Below, in pieces: positions 46,401-55,424 of a DNA stretch of 64,000 bases (positions within the stretch are counted from its first letter, which is position 1; each line of letters opens with the position of its first letter). The DNA comes from Photobacterium galatheae (lineage in GTDB: Bacteria > Pseudomonadota > Gammaproteobacteria > Enterobacterales > Vibrionaceae). Under the pieces are notes generated by a model. It was not told the DNA's origin, made no database searches, and was given only the letters and a program-made list of their open reading frames with translations. The translations under genes were made by a program, and so were the position numbers. The DNA is taken from assembly GCF_000695255.1 (NCBI RefSeq), contig NZ_JMIB01000038.1:62001-126000 (forward strand), in the 5' to 3' direction.

Positions 46401-48798
46401 CTTTGTTATCCAGCGTATCGGTCGTGAGGTTCAGGTTTTGATTCACCTGAATCAGACTGGCATCATTCTTTAACGTATTGGATGTCAGTGAAGCATGCCC
46501 ACCAGCAACAATCTGTGAGGCTGCGGATTGATTACCAATAACAAGCTTCTCATTTTCAACAACGAAACTGTGCGAGTTGTAATTAACATATAAACTCGTC
46601 GAACAAGACTCACGATCACCATTCCGTCCTTCACGACATTCCGTTTCATATTTATAAGAAGGCGCATATTTAGAGTTCTTTCCGACCGTAAATTCATTCC
46701 GGTTATAGTGAGGGTCGAGCTGGACGCCTTCCCCGGACGCTCGCTGGATCTCCAGCACCTTCCTTTTATTGACGATATTCTCCGCCCTCATCTCCAGATC
46801 ATCACCGGACTGAATCACGCCCGACAGATTCTGCACCGATTTCGATAAAGCACCGCTGGCATCGGCGGCCATCACCATTTTGCCCCCGGTCAGCACATTT
46901 CCTTCGGTATTGATCAGATCGCCTTTCACATAGAAATATCCGGTACCACCGGCATACAGCAGACCTGTGTTCGAGAGATTTCCGGCGACATTCAGCGTGG
47001 TGTCCTGCATGCCGAGTACCGCGCCCTGATTGGTGAACTGCGTCAGGGTCACCATCAGGTTCGTCAGGGCCTGCACCGTCCCCTGATTGTTCATTCCATT
47101 GGCATTGAGCGTGGTGGTATTGCCGGAAATCAGGCCGGAAGCGAAATTGGTAAAATTCCCGCCCGCAGACACCTCGGTATGGCCCTGTGCCACCAGCTTG
47201 CCCTTGTTGATGAGCTGATCACTGGCCGTGATCCGGATATCCTGAAGTGATGTCAGAACACCATCATTTGTCAGTGCATCCGCCTGGACCGTCATCGCTG
47301 CCTGCGCGGTCAGCTGGCTCTGATTGGTGATCTGACTCGCCTGAAGGGACAGTGAGTCCGCACTGACTTTGCCTGTCCCCGCAAGGGTCATTGACTGATC
47401 TGAAGCGATCTGCAAGCCTTGCTTCACCATAATCTGACCGCCATTGTTCAACTGTTCGGTGCCTGTGAATCCCGCCTGTTCGGCTGCAATCATGCTGCCG
47501 GCATCCAGCGTCATCTGACTAACACCGCTCTTGAACTGACCGGAGACCTGCACCGCGCTGTCCGACAGGGTGGCTTCAGTCGCCTGAATGCTGACCGTAC
47601 CAGTGTTTGTCTCACTGCCGTCAGACGTCACGCCCGCGGTCAGGGTGCTTTGATTCAATGCCAGCGTATCGGCCTGAATCTCAATGTGCTGCGCGGTCGT
47701 TTCAGCCTGCGTCAGCGTCACCGCTTTCGCTTTGAACAAGGCACTTTCTCCGGCATTCACCAAGCCGTTCTGATGGAGCTGCTGACCGGCGGACGCCTGA
47801 AAACGAATTGCAGAATTTTCACTGTTGAGGTGCAGGCTGTCTGCGGCAGTGTATTCAATCTGCTCCCCGGCCTGTTGTGTCCCTGTGGTCGTGACCGACT
47901 GATTCGAGGTCACCTTGAGCGATTGCTGGCTGCGGACATCGCCTAAGGTGATCTGCCCGTCCGCAGAAAGCTGAATATCACCGACCGAACTGAACAGCTT
48001 GCCGGTATTGACGCCGACCCCCTGTTCCGTGGCCACCAGCGAAATCCGTCCGGCATACATACCGCCGAGCGCTGAAGAATCAATCGCCAGTGCAGGCTGA
48101 TCCGGGCTGGTATGCGTGGCTGTGACTGAATTGGTCTGATATTCGATCTGGTTGGGTCCGGTGACGACAGCCAGATTGTTCGCATGAATTTCCGCATTGA
48201 TTTTTGCGGTGCGGGACAGAATATCGAAATAGTCCTGACCCGTGGCATCCAGCCCCTGGCCGAGAATCGTCACATCCCCCTGCCGGATATCAAAACCGCT
48301 CAGCAGGCCGTTCTGAAATTGCGGCACCCCGGTGGTTAACGTCGCGCGTGATGTATTGATAAAACCACAGCCGTCACAGGTAATCCCGTATGGGTTGGCA
48401 ACAATCACATTCGCCTGCTGCCCCAACACTTCGGTATAGCCATTGAGCTGGCTTCGGTTTGCGCCTGTCACTTCATTGAGAATCACCGACGCGGCCTGAC
48501 CGTTCAGCTGGGGGTTACCGTGCAGATAACCGGCCAACTGAGACTGAGCAAGTTTTTCAGTCGCGTTATTGAGGATCAGCCCGGCCTTACCCACGTCGTA
48601 CTGATCGAACTGGTTATGCGACAGGCCCTTCGCATTCGGGGCGGCAATATTCAGCACCGGCACACCATTCGCCGCTGAAGTCAGGGTGGCATTATTTGTG
48701 CGATTTGGATCCACCTTGATACCGGCCCACACCGGCTGTGTTGCCAGTAACCAGCATAAAACGTAAGTGAAGACTCGCTTAAATCCTTGATGATGCAT
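40477..48798 (-). CDS. cdiA: CdiA-type contact-dependent inhibition toxin / filamentous haemagglutinin
   Basis: A 2773-residue TpsA protein. ATG 48798 has GAGG upstream and a signal sequence ending LLATQPVWA. The TPS secretion domain is clear (NRSQLNGYTEVLGQQANVIV, ANPYGITCDGCGF). A very long run of haemagglutinin-type beta-helix repeats follows (to about residue 2100). Then comes an acidic, non-repeat region with a zinc-protease-like motif HETQH (41815-41829, about residue 2324), and finally a variable C-terminal domain from about 40960 on (FRVEGG, SVGNADHAFYYL, AIPQRPIPGVP). No VENN pretoxin motif was found. The last part should be the delivered toxin; I cannot name its activity. It lies four bases after cdiB and overlaps cdiI. 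Confidence 0.9.
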   Translation of the reverse strand: MHHQGFKRVFTYVLCWLLATQPVWAGIKVDPNRTNNATLTSAANGVPVLNIAAPNAKGLSHNQFDQYDVGKAGLILNNATEKLAQSQLAGYLHGNPQLNGQAASVILNEVTGANRSQLNGYTEVLGQQANVIVANPYGITCDGCGFINTSRATLTTGVPQFQNGLLSGFDIRQGDVTILGQGLDATGQDYFDILSRTAKINAEIHANNLAVVTGPNQIEYQTNSVTATHTSPDQPALAIDSSALGGMYAGRISLVATEQGVGVNTGKLFSSVGDIQLSADGQITLGDVRSQQSLKVTSNQSVTTTGTQQAGEQIEYTAADSLHLNSENSAIRFQASAGQQLHQNGLVNAGESALFKAKAVTLTQAETTAQHIEIQADTLALNQSTLTAGVTSDGSETNTGTVSIQATEATLSDSAVQVSGQFKSGVSQMTLDAGSMIAAEQAGFTGTEQLNNGGQIMVKQGLQIASDQSMTLAGTGKVSADSLSLQASQITNQSQLTAQAAMTVQADALTNDGVLTSLQDIRITASDQLINKGKLVAQGHTEVSAGGNFTNFASGLISGNTTTLNANGMNNQGTVQALTNLMVTLTQFTNQGAVLGMQDTTLNVAGNLSNTGLLYAGGTGYFYVKGDLINTEGNVLTGGKMVMAADASGALSKSVQNLSGVIQSGDDLEMRAENIVNKRKVLEIQRASGEGVQLDPHYNRNEFTVGKNSKYAPSYKYETECREGRNGDRESCSTSLYVNYNSHSFVVENEKLVIGNQSAASQIVAGGHASLTSNTLKNDASLIQVNQNLNLTTDTLDNKGYQTGVYTTRATYRLKSHNGIKSFTYGLTGKNTTSSNVGTVSSTISSGGKTVLNVKKKLNNSDIQSNTGSSNAGRPSKQLTDTTASGSPLDLGSRVAFPDFRLPTSPNGLFVYNHGPDSHYLIETNPALTNLDQFLGSDYFFDSIGFNPEKDLKVLGDAFYDTRTITTAIFEQTGKRYLHDDIGTDLAQMQQLLDHAGQQKHSLNLQAGVALTPEQVAGLTQDIVWWEPVEVKGQQVLAPKLYLSKVTQDNLDGGALISGAEVYAKAGNIVNSGQMDSQGKLHLVSDDSISNLGGSMTAGGEIALDAVNDIQNVSGSIAGENIALTTQKGDIINRTEVEHISITQDGTVTTAENASGVVHTGTRVGDTATISGRGKVTMNAGGSILNTAAEVSAGSDLSLKAEKDIILTAETDREYMKTRDQEQLNVAVLGSRMSSGGDLSVDAGENISVTASDMETKGKLAMVAGWDVALNTLVNESFSSETSGNSKSVSHLKQHQRTQMAANDGVFIQSGNDITATGSQITTQGDVVALAKGDVTFQAVNDSEYHYDETTRKKSFGRKETKIQESLTETVVGADVTAGGKIIVKAQQYDDVQMAGGDSDITLIGANFKAGEGIEASADGSVGVYAQQYRTFSRDEKIKKGFGGFSGSHKSDLDSAMLLNVSGMMSSDNIDITSGKTIELIASEVEAGGNLNATAVDEVIIAAGQESRQHETFAQEYGAFRGGDLFAMDSARQGEIHNTAKGSALTSGGAVNVKGGSVTVIGSDVSAETDASFTADTGSVAVLAAEETHTTWSSSESLSVDVKDALKSVVNPYESVSFDDGQARLTLAKAEYEKSDSKTDATTHRGASIIGKGTVLMNAAEDILIEGSDVLADADEDGHGNIELTAANDVLIREVTDTQTTQSSNTKGNGELSFVVQHQSVETGKAAIALKESADKLKQANRDYRQYKKQLDSLEDTLSSLAQALANHEPGVDAADVDELKGIIKEVKNDEAFYLASITLATADLASKTTLLIKQGAAAAQSTSTLGFDAGLHLDMSVAQTDSQSTGTTASGSSLSGQNIVVKSGTQTDQQVLVQGSVLKAKEEVVLDGGTVNVVAAQQTQSGQSSTESGTIGASMTVHGSNTGGSLNASLNLSEQRSQSTTYVNSGVVGSTITVHSRGDTNIKGAHVEAEKALNLDIGGDLNVASVQNRHSTSNQGSGISGGVSLNGGGNATGANGGLNASKGRSVTSDTLLTTLTSGGTADIKVAGNTDVTGALVATVDENGNDLGHLALATGSLTFRDLNNTDYRQDMSGGLTSSAGLLGGLDFTKNSTRLQYKNTSSYSKDKTLATLGLGEISIADDSDLTALNRDTQSTSRDLFDVDRQQGNVDVTLDHRLLTEDGRKEIQEDVKRNGIFADAVVDTVQNESIGLLGDAAKGVENFFAHQDNKQKFFTATKNFVTEPKNEALVAVLNDSHATPEQKQAAYAALSGYVSAELGIPPAQALLAVVDTFDGDRGKGAYANGTFYIDDREHTRLEDVVNTVGHETQHHIDAQRGHQGEGETYDDNREQYAEVMGEATQDYLSFNYGNANKGEFGGWNTQTGTKGSALIEQNQSHFESDRQSGEMDFRLPNETEQSVLKKLAGDDPDKQHELLSAACAMTKCSRQFVYGTENYEYYKSLEKEGANYQDAQTVLANYSEKSLEQGRTYPAVQWVVTEGLFQDSKPYQLEDAEQLVLNYRDHDTRVRLMEITGLTYDQAGAYITGITAAGGALATVIEARSGKVKKPSSSQKHQQKLEFGQKPVDADKPATHLGTTTEKQQKPSEPTSESEPESVLAKQDVDDFNSVDDTSVAKNIATETYFRVEGGGAGTRTSQHRIMVNNDGSIKINQGCSGQLCVSVGNADHAFYYLTNKRPDGSVVVFEVDASLHKNIMDSAIPQRPIPGVPRDPNAPKIVDPNQPGTALELPKIWDELLEKNSSNARVLTQDEFIKEYVK

Positions 48799-48817
48799 GC
48801 AGACCTCAGACACGGGT

Positions 48818-50476
48818 TCAGAACTTCAGTGAAAAACGGTAATTCAGGCTGTAATCGTCCGCCTGCAACCAGGATGGATGTTCAATCGGCCAGCCAACGG
48901 CAACGGAACTCTGATAAAACGCCGACTGGCTGCGAACCGCCAGTGCGCCCCCCGTGAGGTGGCCGCGCTCAAATAAATCGGGGTTGTCCGGGGTGCTGTC
49001 CGGATGAATCGCACCCGTATCCAGCGACAGGCCCAGATTGATCTGGCCAAGCCAGGGGAGCGCCCCCACGGCATAATTCAGATCATTGCGCCAGTAATAA
49101 CCCGCATCGCCCGACAGGGACTGGCCTTTGAATCCGCGCACCGAATATTCACCGCCCACACTCAGCCGCTCACTTCCGGGCAGGGAATTGGTTGCAATTT
49201 GAGCAAATGCAGTCGTGGACAGAGACCATTCAGGCGACAGCGGATAAGAAAAATTCAGCGTCAACGTGCCTTTATTGAATTCGTCATCCGGCTGGCCGGT
49301 ATCTGCCGATACTTTTCCCGGCACAGCCAGCCCCCGTTCATATATCGGCGAGACCGTCAGAAACCCGCCCGCCAGACGGGTGCTGTATGCCACCGCAAGA
49401 CTGGCAGACATGCGTTTGTGGCTGCTGCCTTTCAGTTGGGTATCATCAATAAAGTTTTTCACGCCGTCATAGTTCAGCGCGAAACGAAGTGAAGACTGAC
49501 TGATGCTGTCACGGAAAAACAGCCACTGGGTATCCAGCCCGTGGCTCTGGGTCTCACCGCTGGAAGCAAAAGAGAAGCCCTTACTTTCGACCGTCGTCAG
49601 GTAATCGCTGTAGGCATACCGGTAACCAAGGGTCCAGTATCCGGCAGGGATCCCAACACTGAATTGCAGACTTTGGCTATCCCGGCCATTGGCAAACGCT
49701 GCACTTTTCGAACCCGAGAGGCTCCAGTTGTCATAAACCCCGAGAATGTCTTCGGCCACAAAAGTAAGGGACAACTGCTGCTCGCCCGTACTTGCCTGAC
49801 CGCCATTGTTCAGCCCCAGCTCTCCCTGCCACCACGGGCCAGGCTGAGACTGAATGTTCACGATGCTGTCACCCGGCTCGCTGCCCGGCAGTAACTGAAC
49901 CGTTGCGTTATATCGCGACAACCGGTTGATCTGATCCAGGGTCTGTTCGATATCCCTTAAATTCAGAATTTCATTGGCGTCGGCAGGATACAGCCGCTGT
50001 AAACGGGCCGAAGGCTGGCCGTTACGCTGAAGCGCTTGCATCCGGCCTTCCAGAATTTCAATGGTCAGATCCCCATCCGACAAATCCTGTGGAAGCAATA
50101 CGGCCCGGGACGTCACATAGGCATGTTCGACATAGGTATTGGTGATCACTTTGAGCATGTTGTTGATGGCCTGAATGCCGACGCAATCACCCGGACGAAA
50201 CGGCAGCGCCTGCAATAACGCTTCCGTGGTCATTACCCGATTCCCGTTCAGGATCACGGTATTCACCACAAAGCACTGTGCCTCCGTTCCCTCCGACACA
50301 GACAAAAGCGGCGGCAACGGCTGTAAGTGTTCTAACCCTGCCTGCGAAGCCTGAATGGATTGCAGGCGCTCAGCCTGTTCCGATTCAATGTCGCTTTTCA
50401 CGGCAGGCGAAAGCACCGCCGCCTGTGCTGGCACACTGGCAGAAATCAACAATAAAAACGCGAAGCGATAATGCAT
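48818..50476 (-). CDS. cdiB: CdiB/ShlB-type outer-membrane two-partner secretion transporter
   Basis: A 552-residue TpsB protein that exports CdiA across the outer membrane. ATG 50476 (MHYRFAFLLLISASVPAQA) gives a good signal peptide. POTRA repeats follow (VVNTVILNGNRVMTTEALLQ; DGDLTIEILEGRMQAL), then a 16-strand barrel with the family motifs SVGGEYSVRGFKGQ and a C-terminal strand ending in Phe (YRFSLKF). Four bases separate it from cdiA, so the order is cdiB-cdiA-cdiI as in E. coli-type loci. Confidence 0.94.
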   Translation of the reverse strand: MHYRFAFLLLISASVPAQAAVLSPAVKSDIESEQAERLQSIQASQAGLEHLQPLPPLLSVSEGTEAQCFVVNTVILNGNRVMTTEALLQALPFRPGDCVGIQAINNMLKVITNTYVEHAYVTSRAVLLPQDLSDGDLTIEILEGRMQALQRNGQPSARLQRLYPADANEILNLRDIEQTLDQINRLSRYNATVQLLPGSEPGDSIVNIQSQPGPWWQGELGLNNGGQASTGEQQLSLTFVAEDILGVYDNWSLSGSKSAAFANGRDSQSLQFSVGIPAGYWTLGYRYAYSDYLTTVESKGFSFASSGETQSHGLDTQWLFFRDSISQSSLRFALNYDGVKNFIDDTQLKGSSHKRMSASLAVAYSTRLAGGFLTVSPIYERGLAVPGKVSADTGQPDDEFNKGTLTLNFSYPLSPEWSLSTTAFAQIATNSLPGSERLSVGGEYSVRGFKGQSLSGDAGYYWRNDLNYAVGALPWLGQINLGLSLDTGAIHPDSTPDNPDLFERGHLTGGALAVRSQSAFYQSSVAVGWPIEHPSWLQADDYSLNYRFSLKF

Positions 50477-51024
50477 AACACCCAAATCGACAGCAATGTC
50501 CGGGGCTCACAGATGCAGTCATGCATCCATTCAATGGCGGCGGGAGAACACGCAACGCAAGCGTGTCTTCATTGTGGCGGGCTTTCAGATCCGGTCAGCC
50601 CTTCCCCAAAACATATTCGTTAAAACAACAAAAGACGCATGGCAGGCGTGTTGGCTCATACCATGCGTCTGGTAACATCGAATAACCTGTATTGAAAGAA
50701 ATCATCACCCGCTGCTCACATTGATTACATTTCATTCAAATACCTGAATGCGGCAGGCGACCATGATGGCAGAAAAGTGTAATTAAAAATGGATAAAATC
50801 TGACCGGAGCAAACCCGCTGGTCGAAGTGCTGAAAATGCTTGATTGACAAATTCAGGCATGGAATGACCATCTCCCACGCCTGATATCGACTTTCTCTGT
50901 TCCTCCGTTGGGTTGAGCAAATGCCGCATGCCTTCGCCATCGGCGAGGACAAAACATCCTGTCTGCGGCATGTATCAAAAGACGTCAACCGGCAACAGCG
51001 CGAACGATTGCAGGTTGGTCTCCC
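50477..51024. other. Intergenic region with terminator
   Basis: About 550 bases. Contains the hairpin at 50633-50670 and the cdiB promoter region. Two short minus-strand frames (50725-50988, 50783-50971) lack support; the second has a plausible start but no binding site or recognisable product. Confidence 0.5.
50627..50670 (-). terminator. Rho-independent terminator
   Basis: AGACGCATGG (50633-50642) pairs perfectly with 50661-50670 across an 18-nt loop; read on the minus strand TTTTGTTGTTTT follows. It is placed to end the RND efflux transcript before the cdi promoter. Confidence 0.75.
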
Positions 51025-54000
51025 TCATCCCAGCCGTTTTTTCTTAAGCAAGACCGTATTGTCTTCGGCCAGCTCTTTTTCAAGCTGCCGTGTGACAAAT
51101 TCCGGACTATTGGTATGACGGGCCAGTAAATGATAAACCACGGGAATCACCAGCAGGGTAAAACAGGTGGCCACCAGAATCCCGCACAGCACCACGATCC
51201 CGATAACAAGGCGCGTTTCAGCGCCGGCGCCGGTTGCCAGAATCAGCGGCACTGAACCGGCGGCTGTGGTAATTGCCGTCATCAGAATCGGACGAAGCCG
51301 GGTGCAGGCGGCATCAATCACCGCCGCTTCGTAGGCAATCCCCTGATCCCGAAGCTGATTGGCAAATTCCACAATCAGAATCCCGTTTTTTGCCGCCAGC
51401 CCGACCAGCATGATGATGCCAATTTCGGAGTAAATATTGAGTGTCTGTCCGGTAAAGTACAGCCCCAGCAAGGCACCAAAGGTTGCCAGCGGCACGGTCA
51501 GCATAATCACGAAGGGATGAATATAACTTTCAAACTGAGCGGCCAGCACCAGAAACACCACGGCAAGCGCCAGTGCAAAGACAAAAAGAATGGAATGGCT
51601 GGCCGTCTGGAAATCCTGCGACGGGCCTTTGTAATTGACTACGGCATCGACCGGCAGATATTGTCGCACCAGCCCGTTCAGGTAAGTCAACGCTTCGCCC
51701 AGCGTATAGTTATCGGCGAGATTGGCCTCAATCGTCACCGCCCGGATCCGGTTAAACCGGTTCAGAGTCGGCGCATCAGCATATTCGGTCACGGCGACCA
51801 GATTCGACAAGGGGATCAACTCCCCATGATGACTGGAACGGACATAGAGATTGCTGAGATCCTGCGGGGTATTCTGTCGTTCAGGCTGGCCTTCAATCAG
51901 GACATCATATTCTTCACCCCGCCATTCATACCGGGTCACCACACGAGATCCCAGCATGGATTCCAGCGTCTGACCGATGTCGGTCACAGAAACGCCCAGA
52001 TCGCCGGCCCGTTCAATGTGAATATCCACTCCCAGCAGCGGCTTGGTTTCCTTGTAATCATGATCCAGCCCTTCCAGCCCCGGATTCTGCGCAGCCTGTT
52101 CCATGATGATATCCCGCCATTCCGCCAGCTGCGCGTAAGTACCGCCACCAATCACAAACTGGACCGGTTTATTGACCCCGCGACCGAAAGGCTGACGCAT
52201 CACCGCAAAAGCAGTGACCCCGGCCAGATCGCTGAGCCGTTGCTGAATGTCCCGGATAATCACAAAGGCATTACGCCGCTCAGCCCAGTCTTCCAGCACC
52301 ACAATGGCAAACCCATTGGAAAAATCTTCCAGTTGCCCCCAGCCCCGCGGTGCGCGGACCAGCAGACGCATGATTTCACCGTCTTCGACCAGTGGCATCA
52401 GCCGGTGCTCAATTTCATTCATGTAAGGCTGCATGTATTCATAACTGGCACCCTGCGGGCCGTTAATCAGAATGAACATTGCCCCCCGATCCTCCCGCGG
52501 CGCAAATTCAGTCGGGATACGCGTGGCCAGCCACACGCTGCCGCATAACATCACAATCAGCATGCCGACAATGAGATAAGGCCGCCGTAACCAGTTGGCT
52601 AAAGACCGACGATAAAACCCGGTGATGCTTTCCAGCACTGCGCTGACCTGACGCACCAGCCAGGGCTCCCGCTCAACCGGCTGCATGATTTTCGACCCCA
52701 TCATGGGCGTCAGGGTCAGCGCAACCAGCGAAGACAGCAACACTGCGGTACTCATCGCCACTGAGAATTCCCGAAACAGTTTCCCCAGGTCACCTTCCAG
52801 AAAACCAATCGGCAAAAACACGGAAATCAGCACCACTGTGGTCGCAACAATCGCAAAGCCGACCTGCCGTGCCCCGAGAAAGGCCGCCTTCAGCGGAGAC
52901 TCACCCAGTTCAATCCGGCGGTGAATGTTCTCCAGCATGACGATGGCATCATCGACCACAATCCCGATCGCCAGAATCAACGCCAGCAGCGTCAGCAAGT
53001 TGATGGTATAGCCCAGTGCATACAGGATGATAAACGTCCCGATCAGCGAGACAGGCACAGTCAATGCCGGAATCAACATCGCCCGGACGCTGCCCAGAAA
53101 CAGATAAATGGTGATGATCACCAGCAGCAGAGCAATGAAAAGCGTTTTGTAAACTTCATCAATCGACGCCTGAATAAACACCGAGGAATCATAGGATTCT
53201 TTGATTTCCATGCCTTCAGGCAAAGTGGGGTTGAGCTGTGTCACCAGCGCATTCACGGCACGCGCCACAGCCAGCGTATTGGCCGTGGACTGCCGGTTAA
53301 TCCCCAGCCCAATCATGTCCTGCGTGTTGCCCCGGAACATGATTTTTTCTTCTTCCGCAGCCAGCTCAACCCGGGCGACATCCCCCAGCCGGATCAGATA
53401 ACCGTCTTCCCCGACACCCACCACCAAACGGGAAAAATCATCCGGTGCCAGAAAACTACGCTGCGTGCGTATTGAAAATTGCCGGTTTTCCGATTCTATG
53501 GAACCCGCAGGCAACTCGACGTTGTCAGCCTGAAGCGCATGCTCCACATCGGTCACAGTCAGTTGACGTGAGGCCAGTTTCTGCCGGTCGATCCAAATCC
53601 GCATGGCGTATTCTTTTCCGCCCCCAATCCGGACAGCCGCCACACCGTCCAGCACCGAAAAGCGATCAACCAGATACCGATTGGCATAATCGGTCAGCTC
53701 AAGCGTGTCCATTCGGTCAGACACCAGATTGAGCCACATAATGACCTCTGAATTCCCTTCCGCTTTCTGCACTTCCGGCGGGTCCGCTTCATCGGGCAGG
53801 TTATTGAGGATCCCGGAAATCCGGTCGCGAACATCATTGGCCGCCGCATCGATGTCCCGCCCGATCCCAAATTCCAGGGTGACATCAGAACGCCCGTCAC
53901 TGCTGGTGGAGCTGATATTTCGGATCCCTTCAATCCCAGACACCCGATCTTCCACAATCTGAGTGATCCGGCTTTCAACGATGGCCGCCGATGCGCCCCG

Positions 54001-54153
54001 GTAATTGGTCGAGATCGTCACAATGGGGGGATCGATATCCGGGTATTCACGCAAGGGCAGCCGGTCGTACGCAACCAGACCAAAAGTGATCAGCAGTAAA
54101 CTGATCACGGAACCAAAAACAGGACGCCGAACAGCCAGATCAGTCAGAAACAT
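51025..54153 (-). CDS. RND-family multidrug efflux permease
   Basis: A 1042-residue AcrB/MdtB-like inner-membrane pump. Start MFLTDLAVRRPVFGSVISLL and motif GIVVDDAIVMLENIHRR (the proton-relay aspartates in helix 4) are diagnostic, as are two large periplasmic loops and the second-half repeat LVGLAAKNGILIVEFANQLR. It takes up drugs or bile-salt-like compounds from the periplasm in exchange for protons. It overlaps the adaptor gene upstream by TGATG. No outer-membrane channel gene is present, so it probably uses TolC encoded elsewhere. Confidence 0.94.
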   Translation of the reverse strand: MFLTDLAVRRPVFGSVISLLLITFGLVAYDRLPLREYPDIDPPIVTISTNYRGASAAIVESRITQIVEDRVSGIEGIRNISSTSSDGRSDVTLEFGIGRDIDAAANDVRDRISGILNNLPDEADPPEVQKAEGNSEVIMWLNLVSDRMDTLELTDYANRYLVDRFSVLDGVAAVRIGGGKEYAMRIWIDRQKLASRQLTVTDVEHALQADNVELPAGSIESENRQFSIRTQRSFLAPDDFSRLVVGVGEDGYLIRLGDVARVELAAEEEKIMFRGNTQDMIGLGINRQSTANTLAVARAVNALVTQLNPTLPEGMEIKESYDSSVFIQASIDEVYKTLFIALLLVIITIYLFLGSVRAMLIPALTVPVSLIGTFIILYALGYTINLLTLLALILAIGIVVDDAIVMLENIHRRIELGESPLKAAFLGARQVGFAIVATTVVLISVFLPIGFLEGDLGKLFREFSVAMSTAVLLSSLVALTLTPMMGSKIMQPVEREPWLVRQVSAVLESITGFYRRSLANWLRRPYLIVGMLIVMLCGSVWLATRIPTEFAPREDRGAMFILINGPQGASYEYMQPYMNEIEHRLMPLVEDGEIMRLLVRAPRGWGQLEDFSNGFAIVVLEDWAERRNAFVIIRDIQQRLSDLAGVTAFAVMRQPFGRGVNKPVQFVIGGGTYAQLAEWRDIIMEQAAQNPGLEGLDHDYKETKPLLGVDIHIERAGDLGVSVTDIGQTLESMLGSRVVTRYEWRGEEYDVLIEGQPERQNTPQDLSNLYVRSSHHGELIPLSNLVAVTEYADAPTLNRFNRIRAVTIEANLADNYTLGEALTYLNGLVRQYLPVDAVVNYKGPSQDFQTASHSILFVFALALAVVFLVLAAQFESYIHPFVIMLTVPLATFGALLGLYFTGQTLNIYSEIGIIMLVGLAAKNGILIVEFANQLRDQGIAYEAAVIDAACTRLRPILMTAITTAAGSVPLILATGAGAETRLVIGIVVLCGILVATCFTLLVIPVVYHLLARHTNSPEFVTRQLEKELAEDNTVLLKKKRLG

Positions 54154-55229
54154 CAGCCCACCCCCTGAAACGTAAAATGCTCAGTCTGCTGTGTGGTGAC
54201 GGTTTGTCCCGGACGCACTTTATCCATCCCTCGCGTAATCACCTGCTCCCCTTCCTGCACGCCGCTGAGAATTTCTACTTCGCCCCGGCTGCGAAAGCCC
54301 AGCTCGACCAGCCGTTGCTCCACCACATTGTTGCCATTGACCACCATCACGAAGTGCTCGGTCTGACGCGGAATCACAGCCTCTTCCGGCACCACCAGCC
54401 CGGAGCGGGCTTCCAGTGTCAGTGCCAGTGTCATCAGCATGCCCGGGCGCAGCAGTAATTGTGGATTATCGACCCGTGCCCGTACTTCAACAGCCCGGGT
54501 TTGAGGGTCCACCCGGCTGTTAATACCGGTCACCTTGCCGGAAAAGATCTGATCCGGAAACGCAGCGACATGACCATCCACCAGTGCACCGGGCTGAATC
54601 TGCCCCAGAAAACGTTCCGGGATAGAAAAGTCGAGTTTCACCGTATCCAGCGCATCCAGTGTGGTGACCACCATACCGGGCGTGACCAGCGCACCCTGAC
54701 TGATTTGCCGAAACCCCAGTATTCCGGCAAAAGGGGCCGCAATGGTACGGGCATCTAATTCAGCCTGATTCTGCGCCAGAATAGCCCGTGCCACTTCAAT
54801 CCCGGTTCTGAGTTTATCCAGCTCTGACCGGGCCATTGTATTTTGCCGCACCAGCCCTTCAATCCGGCGATATTCACGTCGCTGCTCATTCAGGTTGGCT
54901 TGCGCGGCCCGGACTTTCGCCTGTTGCTCGCCGGAAGTCAGTGTCACCAGTAAAGCGCCCGCGTTCACTTGCTGCCCGTCTTCAAAGTGGATCTGTTCAA
55001 CCTTTTCGGTCACTTTTGCCGTAATCTGGACCGACTCCCGGGATTTCACCGTCCCCAGCGCCTCCACCTGCCGGGCCACGTTTTGCCGGACAACCGGCTG
55101 AATCACGACATTCGGTGCTGGCCGCGATGGTCTAATCTGGGTCTGAGCATAACGCTGGTACTCGGTGTAACCGATACCCAGTACCAGCGCCATCAGTAGC
55201 AACGAGCCGACAATCAGGGTGACTTTCAT
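54153..55229 (-). CDS. RND efflux membrane fusion protein
   Basis: A 358-residue periplasmic adaptor. ATG 55229 has GGAG upstream and a signal anchor (MKVTLIVGSLLLMALVLGIG). Family segments: VEALGTVKSRESVQITAKV, QVNAGALLVTL, a short helical hairpin (about residues 85-140), then IAAPFAGILGFRQISQGALV and RPGMLMTLALTLE. It lacks a lipobox, unlike AcrA, and is closer to the MexH/VexE-like anchored kind. It bridges the permease encoded next and the outer-membrane channel. First gene of a two-gene operon. Confidence 0.92.
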   Translation of the reverse strand: MKVTLIVGSLLLMALVLGIGYTEYQRYAQTQIRPSRPAPNVVIQPVVRQNVARQVEALGTVKSRESVQITAKVTEKVEQIHFEDGQQVNAGALLVTLTSGEQQAKVRAAQANLNEQRREYRRIEGLVRQNTMARSELDKLRTGIEVARAILAQNQAELDARTIAAPFAGILGFRQISQGALVTPGMVVTTLDALDTVKLDFSIPERFLGQIQPGALVDGHVAAFPDQIFSGKVTGINSRVDPQTRAVEVRARVDNPQLLLRPGMLMTLALTLEARSGLVVPEEAVIPRQTEHFVMVVNGNNVVEQRLVELGFRSRGEVEILSGVQEGEQVITRGMDKVRPGQTVTTQQTEHFTFQGVG

Positions 55230-55388
55230 CCTTGTGCTCCTGTACAAAGACAAAAAACAGAGCGACGTATCCCAAGCATCTTAAATCACTCGGATATCGA
55301 TTTTTTGATTCAATTAAGTATAGCTAGCAGCGGTTTTTTGACGTGTTGTCACGGATAAGACGGGCAGGCCGAGGTCTCAGAACTGAAC
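55230..55388 (-). other. Spacer between tad operon end and RND operon start
   Basis: About 160 bases that should hold the RND operon promoter; no operator palindrome was recognised. Confidence 0.4.
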
Positions 55389-55413
55389 ACCCGGTTTACA
55401 GTGTAAACCGGGT
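55389..55413 (-). terminator. Hairpin at the end of the tad operon
   Basis: ACCCGGTTTAC (55389-55399) and GTAAACCGGGT (55403-55413) form an 11-bp perfect stem with a 3-nt loop, 11 bases after the tadG stop. The following T-tract is weak. Confidence 0.7.
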
Positions 55414-55424
55414 CAAATGAGAAC

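Noticed and set aside
50783-50971. Possible 62-residue minus-strand gene downstream of the RND pump
   Set aside because: Starts with ATG and looks slightly protein-like, but has no ribosome binding site, no recognised domain and overlaps another equally short frame.
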